From Agarilytica sp033852175 (lineage in GTDB: Bacteria; Pseudomonadota; Gammaproteobacteria; Pseudomonadales; Cellvibrionaceae), in NCBI GenBank assembly GCA_033852175.1, contig JAWSUY010000033.1:62001-126000 (forward strand): a stretch of DNA of 64,000 bases. Direction: 5' to 3'. Shown here piece by piece: positions 26,691 through 34,945 of this stretch. Numbering within the stretch: position 1 is the first letter of the stretch; every line of letters begins with the position of its first letter. Made by a program: the position numbers and the translations under genes. The notes below the pieces were generated by a model. It saw only the letters and a program-made list of their open reading frames with translations. It was not told the origin of the DNA and did no database searches.

Positions 26691-28472
26691 TTACTTGATT
26701 GCCTTGGTCATTGACTCGATTACAAGGGATTTGGTGAGAACTTGAGGCAACACTTCGGGGGCAGTGTTTTTAGACGCGGGGTACATAAGGTAGAGAGGAA
26801 CTCCGCTACGTCCGAATTGCTCTAATAGATCCGAAATATCAGGGTCAGCATTGGTCCAATCTCCCTGAAGCATGACAATGTCATTCAATAGTGCAAACTT
26901 AATAACATCTTCGGTATTGAGCGCAATTCGTTCGTTGAATTTGCAGGTAATGCACCAATCTGCCGTCAGGTCGATAAAAACTGGGGTTCCTTCTTGTCTT
27001 AACTGTTCAAGTTTTAGTGGGCTGTAGGCTTCCCATAAACCGTTTTCGTTTTCGTTAAACGTTTCCACTGTCCAGCCGATATAACCGGCTGCAATAATAC
27101 TGATGGTTGCCAATCCTCTGGTAAAGGTTTTACCTCCAGAGCTTTGAGTGCGTTGCTGGGTTAGCCAGATACCAAAACTGATGAGGACTGCTCCACTCAG
27201 TACCGCCATAGCGCCTGCTCCCGAAGTTTGATTGGCGAGTACCCAGAGCAGCCATACTGCCGTGAGGTAAAGAGGAAATGCTAGAACTTGTTTCAGTGTT
27301 TCCATCCACTGCCCTGGAGCCGGAAGGTTTCGCGCGAGGAATGGGCTATAGCTCAGTAAAATAAAGGGCAGTGCCATGCCAAAGCCCAGTGCCGCAAAAA
27401 TCGATAGGGCGATGTAGGCTGGTTGGGTTATTGCGAAGCCAAGAGCTGTGGCCATAAAAGGCGCTGTGCACGGGCTTGCGACTAGCGCAGCTAAAACACC
27501 GGTAAAAAATGAGGATTTCAGACCTTCTCCAGCGGTAAGAGATTGACCCGCGCCCATCATGCTCGTACCAAGGTAAAACATTCCGGACAGGCTTAAGCCC
27601 ATAACAAAAAATAAGTAGGCCATAAATGCGACGAAGCCCGGTTGTTGCAACTGAAAGCCCCACCCAAGAGATTCTCCTGCGTCTCGCGCGATTAAGATTA
27701 CGCTTGCAGCTAATACAAATGAGCCAACAACACCTGCGGTGTATGCCCAGCCGTGCATTCTTTGTTTGCTTGGACTTATGTTTTTCGATGACGCTAGGCT
27801 AAGAGCTTTGAGGGATAACACGGGGAACACGCAAGGCATAAGGTTCAATATGAGCCCGCCTAATATGGCTCCGAGAATCACGAAAGGAATGAAGGGAGCT
27901 TCTTCTGATTGAGGCGCTAAGTCCTTACTTTCGTTTAGTTGACTGCTTGAATCCTGCTGGGGAGCCATTGTCGCGGCGTTGGTTTCTAGAATGTTGCCAT
28001 CTTCAGTTATTGTGAAATATTGGCTGCGCGGAGGGTAGCAAAGCCCAGCATCTGCACAGCCCTGAGAGCTGACCTTGAGCTCGTATGGGGGGGGTAGCGT
28101 AGTAAGTCCGCTGACACTGGTGGCCTCATAATAGACTTCGACTTCCTTTTGAAAGATTTCATCAAACTTTTTCTTACCGGGAGAAAAAGACAGCTCTACC
28201 TTTTCGGAAATGTTCTTATTTCGTACTTCTAACTTAAATTGGTGTTGGAACAGGTAGTACCCTGGTTGGATGCTCCACGCGAAGGTCCATTTATCTGTGG
28301 AGCGTGTAGGCACCACTTGGTAGGCTTCGTCGACCTTCAGGAATTCGGGTTCTGACTGAGACGAAAAAAGCCCTCCTGAATTGCTTGTTTCAATAGTGGA
28401 GGCTGCAGATGCCAAGGCACTAAAGCTAAGGGTGGAGGCTACAAGGGACAAAATAAAAACTAATCTACGCAT
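26691..28472 (-). CDS. dsbD: thiol:disulfide interchange protein DsbD
   Basis: DsbD carries electrons from cytoplasmic thioredoxin to periplasmic disulfide isomerases and cytochrome c maturation. The 593-residue protein has a signal peptide, a periplasmic alpha domain with the cysteine pair in GCADAGLCYPP, a core of about eight membrane helices with cysteines in LNLMPCVFPVLSLKA and LVASPCTAPFMATA, and a C-terminal thioredoxin-like domain with the active site DWCITCK. All three cysteine pairs are present, so it should work. Its place next to aroQ matches dipZ in Pseudomonas. Confidence 0.95.
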   Translation of the reverse strand: MRRLVFILSLVASTLSFSALASAASTIETSNSGGLFSSQSEPEFLKVDEAYQVVPTRSTDKWTFAWSIQPGYYLFQHQFKLEVRNKNISEKVELSFSPGKKKFDEIFQKEVEVYYEATSVSGLTTLPPPYELKVSSQGCADAGLCYPPRSQYFTITEDGNILETNAATMAPQQDSSSQLNESKDLAPQSEEAPFIPFVILGAILGGLILNLMPCVFPVLSLKALSLASSKNISPSKQRMHGWAYTAGVVGSFVLAASVILIARDAGESLGWGFQLQQPGFVAFMAYLFFVMGLSLSGMFYLGTSMMGAGQSLTAGEGLKSSFFTGVLAALVASPCTAPFMATALGFAITQPAYIALSIFAALGFGMALPFILLSYSPFLARNLPAPGQWMETLKQVLAFPLYLTAVWLLWVLANQTSGAGAMAVLSGAVLISFGIWLTQQRTQSSGGKTFTRGLATISIIAAGYIGWTVETFNENENGLWEAYSPLKLEQLRQEGTPVFIDLTADWCITCKFNERIALNTEDVIKFALLNDIVMLQGDWTNADPDISDLLEQFGRSGVPLYLMYPASKNTAPEVLPQVLTKSLVIESMTKAIK

Positions 28473-28839
28473 AATATCGTCTTTGTTTTAAGCTATGACT
28501 ATTCAAATCTCGATAGTGAGCTGTCAATCCTATCAAGCCTAGCTGAAAGTTCAAATCAATGTTGTGGGTCAGTATACCCGGTGGGCTATAGAGCTGAAGG
28601 GGTGAGGAAAGTTCAGCTTGATTGTTTTTGCTGGGTGAAAAGCCTAGTTTTGCATGTATTCATTGAGGGGATCGCTTACAATTCTGAGGAGGAGTCCTTG
28701 GCTGTAATTTGACGACGATTGTCGTCAGGAACTGGCCTGCAGCATCTCTGACTTAATGCTTCAGCTCATTATCATACGTAGTGCCCTTGCTGTATCTGGC
28801 ATGAAGTACCTTTGATATAGTTAACACGATAATATAACA
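28473..28839. other. 367-bp divergent intergenic region, dsbD / lipoprotein gene
   Basis: This stretch holds promoters for both neighbours but none that I can place with confidence. A perfect six-pair hairpin GACGAC-GATT-GTCGTC lies near 28710-28726. I see no gene. Confidence 0.3.
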
Positions 28840-29628
28840 ATGAAACATATGCCGACGGACTCTTCTTTTCAACGCGTTATTTTGCGGTCAATATTATTGC
28901 TTGCCGTATTTTTCTGCTTTAGCGGGTGCAAAACGAATATACAAGACCAATCTGTTTTAGAGCAAAGATCCGAGAATCAAGTAGGGCGTTACCAGTATCG
29001 GAACAAGTCTTCGGGTGAAAAAACAGCAGGTGTTAAATTCACGGTAGAGCGGCGACTTCTTATTCAAGCAGAAAAAGCCTTTCGCCTAGGGCGATACACG
29101 ACACCTCAGCATGATAATGCTTATGATAAATTTCATTCGGTACTTTTGATAAACCCGGGAAGTTCAGGCGCTCGCTCGGGTTTGCAGGCGATTTTGTTGC
29201 GGTATGCTGAGTTAGTACGAGGTTCCTTGCAAAATGGACGTTTGGGCGCTGCCAGTGCGTATCTTAATCAGGCGGAATTGTTTTATCCTGCGAATCCCTT
29301 GTTGATGGATCTTAAAAAGGACCTTCGTGTCGCAAAAAAAAATCAGCCTGCGGAGGTGTTTGTGGCAAAGGGAACTTCATCTAAGCATGAGGAGTTTAAT
29401 TTGCCTCTGGATGAGCTGAGTGATAGGTCAACTGTAGTCACTCAAATACTGTCGAGTATCGCTTTGCGAGTAAAAGAGACGGATGAGAGTATTTTGATAT
29501 TTGCTCGAAATGATAAAGAGGGGCGTTGGATTTATAAGCAGTTGAGGCTGTCTGCTTCTGGCTATCGAGTGAGAGGTGATATCCGCATCAGTAAGGCGCC
29601 AAAAGTCCGTATTCTTCCTCCTCTTTGA
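28840..29628 (+). CDS. putative lipoprotein with TPR-like repeats
   Basis: This 262-residue protein has a lipoprotein signal peptide with lipobox FSGC (cysteine near residue 30). A helical TPR-like region follows (about 70-165; AEKAFRLGRYTTPQHDNAYDKF, then GRLGAASAYLNQAELFYPAN, typical paired-helix spacing), and then a C-terminal part without known motifs. It is probably anchored in a membrane facing the periplasm. No clear ribosome site precedes the ATG at 28840 or the ATG nine bases later. It is upstream of the LapD-like gene, separated by a fold-back repeat. I do not recognise the family. Confidence 0.65.
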   Translation: MKHMPTDSSFQRVILRSILLLAVFFCFSGCKTNIQDQSVLEQRSENQVGRYQYRNKSSGEKTAGVKFTVERRLLIQAEKAFRLGRYTTPQHDNAYDKFHSVLLINPGSSGARSGLQAILLRYAELVRGSLQNGRLGAASAYLNQAELFYPANPLLMDLKKDLRVAKKNQPAEVFVAKGTSSKHEEFNLPLDELSDRSTVVTQILSSIALRVKETDESILIFARNDKEGRWIYKQLRLSASGYRVRGDIRISKAPKVRILPPL

Positions 29629-29678
29629 GCGGTATTCGGGTTGGGAGTTATGCTAAATCACGATCTATACCATAAACT

Positions 29679-29846
29679 TAGTGCTAGTCCCCATCCATAA
29701 ACAAGCGCCTACTGTGAATGAATTTAACGCGTCATTTTTACACCAAAGGATATCGTTGTTTGGCATGACGAAATGCCCATATCTTGTGGTGCAAACCTGA
29801 TATTTTGAATATTGTTCTCGCTACGACTCTGTTTATGGACAGGCAC
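29679..29846 (+). repeat. fold-back intergenic repeat, copy 2
   Basis: About 168 bases with inverted ends: CCCCATCCATAAAC at the left pairs with GTTTATGGACAGGCAC at the right. The left end looks disturbed (TTAGTGC, then TAGTCCCC). Inside, TTACACCAAAGGATA pairs imperfectly with ATATCTTGTGGTGCAA around a GTTGTTTGG-containing loop. Core and orientation match copy 3 closely and copy 1 more loosely. It sits between the lipoprotein gene and the lapD-like gene and has no coding capacity. Confidence 0.7.
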
Positions 29847-29950
29847 GAGCTACGCTCAGCATATGCTGAAGCGGTTTAATCCTGATTACGAGCGTTGGCT
29901 CTTGGATTTGCCGATAAATATTCCCCAAATATGAAGGTTGTTCTTTGCAT

Positions 29951-31909
29951 ATGAGTTTGTTTCGAAGGCTGATGCTTTCTATTGTCCTGTTAGTGTTAGT
30001 GCTGTTGGCCGCTAATGCTTTTGTCAGCATCTATAATGCACAAACATACTTCTCTGATCAGTTGAGTGTCGTAGCGGAAGATACGGCTACATCACTTGGT
30101 TTAACGCTTTCTCATGCAGCGCAAAGCGATGATCTTGCGCAAATCAATTCTATGATTGATGTGATTTTTGACCGAGGCTATTACCGAGATATTGCCTACA
30201 AAAATTTTGACGGTGACGCTCTTGTGTCTCGCCATCGGGAGGTTGTTGTTGAGGGTGTGCCAGACTGGTTTATCTCCCTTATACCTATTGAAGCGAACCA
30301 AGGGCAAGCTGAGGTATTGTCTGGCTGGATGCGTCTGGGTGTTATTGAGGTGGATATTCATCCTGGCTATGCTTACCGCGATTTGTGGCGAGTGGTGTAT
30401 CAGCAAGTGTGGCTATTTTTATTTGCGACGGCGCTGAGCTGGCTTTTGGCCGGATTGGGCTTAAAGCTCTTGTTACGCCCTTTGCTATACGTTGAGCGTC
30501 AAGCAGAAGCCATTTGCCGTAAAGAGTTTCCAATTCAAAGCAAGCTGCCTAATACGCCGGAGTTGAAGCGTATGGTGTTAGCTATGAATCGTATGGTTCA
30601 AAAAATACAAGCGATGTTTGCTCAGCAAGTTGAGCTGACAGAAACGTTGAGACGAGAAAGCCACATGGACGCGTTGACAGAGCTGCCAAACCGAAAGGAG
30701 TTTGACGCAAGGCTGAATGCGTGGATGAAATCGGAGGTCGGAGGAGCGCCTTCCATCCTTTTCTTATTGCATATTCAGGGCTTGGATCGCGTGAATGACA
30801 CGCTTGGACGCGACCAGGGCGATAGCTTAGTGATGGATGTAGCGGGAGTAATGCAGAGTTCACTAGAAGAGTGGCCTGATATGATTCCTTCTCGGCGCTC
30901 AGGTGGCGATTTCAGTGTTTTTCTTCCGGGTGTTTTAGAAAATGAAGTTATTCCTATTCTTGAAGAGCTCAAGCAGAAAATGGCGGATCTAGACAGTTTT
31001 ACTGTCGATTTGAGTGGCCTTGACGACCCTGTATCGTTTGAATTTGGTGTCTCTTCGACTCAAAGTGCGTGTGATGGAATGCGCTTGTTAAGTGCTGCGG
31101 ATATTAGTATGCGCGAAATGTCGGTGGCAGAAGGTTCTGAATGGAGGATCCACTCAGTAGAAGATAAGTCTGAAGATATCCGACCTGCAGGGGAGTGGAG
31201 GCAATATTTGCAAAGCGCGTTAAGTAGCCACTCTCTTATTTTGCATTATCAACCCGTGATGTCAGCCGATGGAACTTCGGTTATTCACTACGAAAGTTAC
31301 GCCCGTATTCAAGACGAGGGTAAGTTGCTTAATGCCGGGGTTTTTTGGCCTTTGGTAGAGCGGTATGGTTTTGCTGATCAAATGGACCGCGCTATTGTTG
31401 CGTTGGTGTTAAGAAAAATCTCATCATCTGACAATGTACAATTTTGCGTTAATCTATCGCCTCAAGCGCTGACGAACGAGCCTTTTCAAACTTGGTTATT
31501 GAGAACGTTAGCTGAATTCAGCGATTGCACGAGTCGTTTGACTCTAGAGTTACCCGAAAAAGTACTGCGATTACCGTTATCCAAAATAAAGTCCTTCGTT
31601 GACTCGTTAAAGCGTTTTGGCGTCTTGGTTTCGTTAGACCATTTTGGTGTTACGCCGTCTTCATTGGGCGTTTTGCAAAGCTTGTCGTTTGACTGCGTTA
31701 AAATTGATCGACGGTTCACTCTGGATATTGATGCTCATACGGAGAATCGTTTTTATATCAAATCTCTTTTACAGATTGCTCAGAGTTGTGATGTTAGGGT
31801 CATTGCTGAAGGGATAGAAGATGATCGGGATTGGCAGGTTCTTTTGGGCTTGGGTATTGACGGCGGCCAAGGTTATTTATTCGCTCCTCCATCTGAGGAA
31901 ATCGGGTAA
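29951..31909 (+). CDS. lapD: LapD-like c-di-GMP receptor (degenerate GGDEF-EAL)
   Basis: This inner-membrane protein of about 652 residues has two membrane helices (about 8-28 and 150-172) enclosing a LapD/MoxY-type periplasmic domain that contains the GVPDWF tryptophan segment known to bind LapG. A HAMP segment, a GGDEF domain and an EAL domain follow. Both enzymatic sites are altered: SGGDF (about 317-321) for GGDEF, ESY (448-450) for EAL, and DHFG for DDFG, so it should bind rather than make or cut c-di-GMP. LapD proteins use this to hold LapG and keep large adhesins on the cell surface. No lapG is in the window. Start is the ATG at 29951. Confidence 0.82.
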   Translation: MSLFRRLMLSIVLLVLVLLAANAFVSIYNAQTYFSDQLSVVAEDTATSLGLTLSHAAQSDDLAQINSMIDVIFDRGYYRDIAYKNFDGDALVSRHREVVVEGVPDWFISLIPIEANQGQAEVLSGWMRLGVIEVDIHPGYAYRDLWRVVYQQVWLFLFATALSWLLAGLGLKLLLRPLLYVERQAEAICRKEFPIQSKLPNTPELKRMVLAMNRMVQKIQAMFAQQVELTETLRRESHMDALTELPNRKEFDARLNAWMKSEVGGAPSILFLLHIQGLDRVNDTLGRDQGDSLVMDVAGVMQSSLEEWPDMIPSRRSGGDFSVFLPGVLENEVIPILEELKQKMADLDSFTVDLSGLDDPVSFEFGVSSTQSACDGMRLLSAADISMREMSVAEGSEWRIHSVEDKSEDIRPAGEWRQYLQSALSSHSLILHYQPVMSADGTSVIHYESYARIQDEGKLLNAGVFWPLVERYGFADQMDRAIVALVLRKISSSDNVQFCVNLSPQALTNEPFQTWLLRTLAEFSDCTSRLTLELPEKVLRLPLSKIKSFVDSLKRFGVLVSLDHFGVTPSSLGVLQSLSFDCVKIDRRFTLDIDAHTENRFYIKSLLQIAQSCDVRVIAEGIEDDRDWQVLLGLGIDGGQGYLFAPPSEEIG

Positions 31910-31982
31910 TTGCGCTTTTACATTGAATGCGTATGATAGTCTTCTGAACATGGCGCGATATGCCATTAAGCTAAAATAACGA

Positions 31983-32471
31983 ATGATTTTACCCATAGAA
32001 ATGAAGTGTAATCGCCTATTTACAGTCTCTATTTTTTTACTGATTAGTCTTTTTTGTACTTCATGTACGCAAGAAGAGATTCCGGCCGAGGTACCTGCAG
32101 TCCAGGTTCCCGTATTGGTAAAAAACTTATTTATGTTCGAGTTGCCGCCGAATCGAACGACGGCGGCCGTATATGCACGAATTACCAATAATTCGGATGT
32201 AACGCAGCCGCTAAATTATATTCACTCGCCTTTGGCTGAGAATATTCAAGTACACCGTAATTTTTATGAAAACGGCATGATGCAAATGCGCCCTGTCAAA
32301 AAGTTAAGCTTATCTTCGGGAGAAACGCTCAATTTAGAACCTGGCGGTTTTCACTTAATGGTATTTGGTTTATATGACCCACTAAAAGCGGGTGATACGT
32401 TTGAGATAACGTTTGAATTTGAAACGGGCCATGTGCTGACCACTCAAGTTGAAGTTCGATCTCAAGGATGA
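31983..32471 (+). CDS. PCu(A)C-family copper chaperone lipoprotein
   Basis: This 162-residue exported protein has a signal peptide ending in a probable lipobox (FCTSC, cysteine near 28). The body is a PCu(A)C (DUF461) domain: the copper ligands appear as His in NIQVHRNFYENGMMQM, the nearby methionines, and the HxM of GGFHLMVFGL. Such proteins deliver Cu(I) to cytochrome oxidase in the periplasm. It is followed after 15 bases by a DUF2333 gene. Some of the first residues (MILPIE) may be dispensable, as a second ATG lies close by. Confidence 0.83.
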   Translation: MILPIEMKCNRLFTVSIFLLISLFCTSCTQEEIPAEVPAVQVPVLVKNLFMFELPPNRTTAAVYARITNNSDVTQPLNYIHSPLAENIQVHRNFYENGMMQMRPVKKLSLSSGETLNLEPGGFHLMVFGLYDPLKAGDTFEITFEFETGHVLTTQVEVRSQG

Positions 32472-32486
32472 AGGATTAGGAAGTTT

Positions 32487-33542
32487 ATGTCTGTAATTAC
32501 CGATAAATTTGGCGCTATTTGGCAATCTCTTGTCCAAAGAACAAATGACGCTAAAGGCGATTTGAAAGAGTCTAATCTTTGGATAAAGGTCGCTTTTATA
32601 GTGGTCGGGCTGTACTTGCTTGTATCTTTGGTCTTTGCTTTCGTATGGAGCTCCGAACCTGACGTTTTTTCTGTTCGTGAGCGTGCTTTAGTCGAAGTAA
32701 ATCAAGATAGCAGCAAGTTAGTGACTGGCGTATATACCACGTCAGCCTTGATTCATGTTGTTGAGACAATGCTGAATAAGCCTGGAGGCTATCTTACCAA
32801 CGATGTCACACTTCCCGGATTATGGCTGGATAATGTACCGAATTGGGAATACGGTGTTCTTATTCAAGTTCGTGATTTATCTAAAGCGATGCGGGAAGCT
32901 TTTAGTCGCTCGCAATCTCAGTCGCTAGAAGATACTTACCTTGCTAATGCAGAGCCTCAATTTAATTTTAGTAACAACAGTTGGCTGCTACCGCAAACGG
33001 AATCCGAGTATAAAAAGGGCGTAGAGTATTTGCGTTTCTACCTTAGGGATCTTTCGGAACCTGCGTCTGGGTCCACTCAGTTCTACGCTAGAGCGGATAA
33101 CCTACGGTATTGGTTAAGTACCGTTGAAACTCGCCTTGGCGCGTTATCTCAAGTTTTGAGTGCTAGCGTGGGCAGGAAGCGCCTAAATACGGATTCCGTT
33201 CATCAATCAACGGCAACCCCACATGACACTATTGTTAAAACGCCTTGGCTTGAGATCGATGACAATTTTTATTTTGCGCGTGGTAGTACTTGGGCATTGA
33301 TTCATTTTTTGAAAGCGGCGGAGATTGATTTTGTTTCTGTGTTAGAAAAAAAGGGTGCCTTGGTTGGCTTGCAGCAAATAATACGGGAGCTGGAGGCAAC
33401 TCAACAGCCTATTCATAGCCCAATGATTTTAAACGGAGATGGTTTTGGTGTTTTGGCGAATCATTCTTTAGTTATGGCGTCTTACATTTCTCGAGCCAAT
33501 GCAGCCTTAATTGATTTGCGCGATCTTTTGTCGCGAGGGTAA
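32487..33542 (+). CDS. DUF2333 family membrane-anchored protein
   Basis: This 351-residue protein has one N-terminal membrane helix (about 30-52, IVVGLYLLVSLVFAFVW), followed by a large periplasmic domain with the family segments GGYLTNDVTLPGLWLDNVPN and YARADNLRYWLSTVETRLG. DUF2333 is a conserved gammaproteobacterial family with no known role. It is likely cotranscribed with the copper chaperone gene upstream (15-base gap). Confidence 0.82.
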   Translation: MSVITDKFGAIWQSLVQRTNDAKGDLKESNLWIKVAFIVVGLYLLVSLVFAFVWSSEPDVFSVRERALVEVNQDSSKLVTGVYTTSALIHVVETMLNKPGGYLTNDVTLPGLWLDNVPNWEYGVLIQVRDLSKAMREAFSRSQSQSLEDTYLANAEPQFNFSNNSWLLPQTESEYKKGVEYLRFYLRDLSEPASGSTQFYARADNLRYWLSTVETRLGALSQVLSASVGRKRLNTDSVHQSTATPHDTIVKTPWLEIDDNFYFARGSTWALIHFLKAAEIDFVSVLEKKGALVGLQQIIRELEATQQPIHSPMILNGDGFGVLANHSLVMASYISRANAALIDLRDLLSRG

Positions 33543-33586
33543 AGGCGAGGTCATTTAACTGGCAGGTCACCCTGTAATGAAGAGAT

Positions 33587-33612
33587 TAAGCGCTTTAAAA
33601 AAAGCGCTTAAA
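33587..33612. terminator. bidirectional terminator between DUF2333 and the sugar-kinase gene
   Basis: A perfect 11-pair stem TTAAGCGCTTT / AAAGCGCTTAA with an AAAA loop lies between two convergent genes, 45 bases past one stop and 13 past the other. Stem ends rich in A and T can act as U-tracts in both directions. Confidence 0.7.
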
Positions 33613-33624
33613 GCGGGTATAAAA

Positions 33625-34617
33625 CTACATACTTTTTATAATCTCAGCGTGCTGCTCTGCACGTAGACGTGGACCAAACTGCGACACGACCACCGAGGCA
33701 GCTTTGCTAGCCAATTTACCTGCTGTCTCATAGTCTTGACCTTGCGTTAATGCATACAAAAAAGCGCCAGCGAACATATCTCCCGCTCCATTTGTATCTA
33801 CCGCTTTTACTGCGTGAGGGGCAATGCTGTACTCTTTTTCTCCATCGAAAACTAAAGCACCTTTTGATCCTAGTGTTATCGCAAAGGATTTTGCAATGGA
33901 TTTTAGGGCTTCGCTGGCGGCTTCTACTGTTGAGGTTTTGGTAAAGGCTTGAGCTTCGTCTTCATTACAAAACAGCAAATCAACGCCTTCGCCAATGATG
34001 TCAGATAGGCCATCGTGAAAAAACTGCACCATCGCGGGGTCAGACAAGCTGAAGGCTGTTTTTACGCCGAGTTCTTGCGCCAGTTCGCGCAGTTTTTTGG
34101 CTGCTGGGCGTCCTGTTTCAGAAGTCACGAGGTATCCTTCAATGTAGGCGTATTCGGAAGCTTTTAACGCATCTAGGTCAATATCATCAATGGAAAGTGT
34201 TTCACTAATGCCCAAGAAGGTATTCATTGTGCGTTCGGCATCGGGGGTGATTAAAACCAAACACTTGCCAGTGGTGCCTTCTGCAGAGCCATTATTCGTA
34301 TGAAACTTAACCTTTGCATCACTTAAGTCTTTAAGATAAAACGCGCCATTGTCGTCGCTAGCAACTTTGCAGCTGTAGAAGGTCGATGCACCGAAGTAGC
34401 TTGCGGCTATAATGCTGTTTGCAGCTGAGCCACCGCTAGCTCGTTTCGAAGCGATCAAGTGCTCGCTGAGCTGTTCCATTAGTTCTTTCTGGCGATCTTG
34501 ATCGACAAGTGTCATGACGCCTTTATCAATGTTAAATGATTCGAGGTCTTTATCAGTAATTTCGATTTCGGTGTCGACCAGTGCGGCGCCGATACCGTAT
34601 ATATTGTAGTTGCTCAT
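33625..34617 (-). CDS. adenosine kinase-like PfkB family kinase
   Basis: This 330-residue ribokinase-family (PfkB) enzyme has signature 1 in ASGGSAANSIIAASYFGA and signature 2 with the catalytic aspartate in DTNGAGDMFAGAFLYAL. The overall pattern (GIGAALVDTEIEIT at the start, FCNEDEAQAF in the middle) matches bacterial proteins annotated as adenosine kinase. Adenosine is the most probable substrate, but inosine or a sugar cannot be excluded. It is a single gene, convergent with DUF2333. Confidence 0.85.
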   Translation of the reverse strand: MSNYNIYGIGAALVDTEIEITDKDLESFNIDKGVMTLVDQDRQKELMEQLSEHLIASKRASGGSAANSIIAASYFGASTFYSCKVASDDNGAFYLKDLSDAKVKFHTNNGSAEGTTGKCLVLITPDAERTMNTFLGISETLSIDDIDLDALKASEYAYIEGYLVTSETGRPAAKKLRELAQELGVKTAFSLSDPAMVQFFHDGLSDIIGEGVDLLFCNEDEAQAFTKTSTVEAASEALKSIAKSFAITLGSKGALVFDGEKEYSIAPHAVKAVDTNGAGDMFAGAFLYALTQGQDYETAGKLASKAASVVVSQFGPRLRAEQHAEIIKSM

Positions 34618-34945
34618 AGGTTCTGTTCTTACGTGGATGTTGTTGATGTTGGGTGGAATTCTCCACTCTTTGATGTTTGTTACTGCGAAAGGTGTTCTTT
34701 TGATAGTAAAGAAGGCAAAATTGTACTCAATATTGCCCAGAAAAGGCTATATTTGGAAGGACCCTGGGGGGGAATTAACGGGAATAGCGTGATTTATTTT
34801 ACTTGTTGAGCTGATTTGCGTTGGATTTGACGGACGATGAGCAGATAGTGATCGTTGGGTTTTGCTCTGTCGCTTGCAACAAGCTTGTTAACGTCGTGTA
34901 CATGAGCCGAAAGGCTGGGACATTGTTGGGATTTTATTAGGCATT
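34618..34945. other. 328-bp divergent intergenic region, kinase / DUF1631 copy 2
   Basis: It must hold promoters for both divergent genes. I find no convincing -35/-10 pair, hairpin or gene. A 60-codon open frame across the left half has no homology-like features. Confidence 0.3.

Noticed and set aside
28779..28805. A TAGTGCCC sequence like the repeat's left end
   Set aside because: Beyond eight bases the similarity stops, and no matching right end is within 250 bases.
34610..34792. A 60-codon plus-strand open frame before DUF1631 copy 2
   Set aside because: It overlaps the kinase start antisense, has no ribosome site and no recognisable domain.
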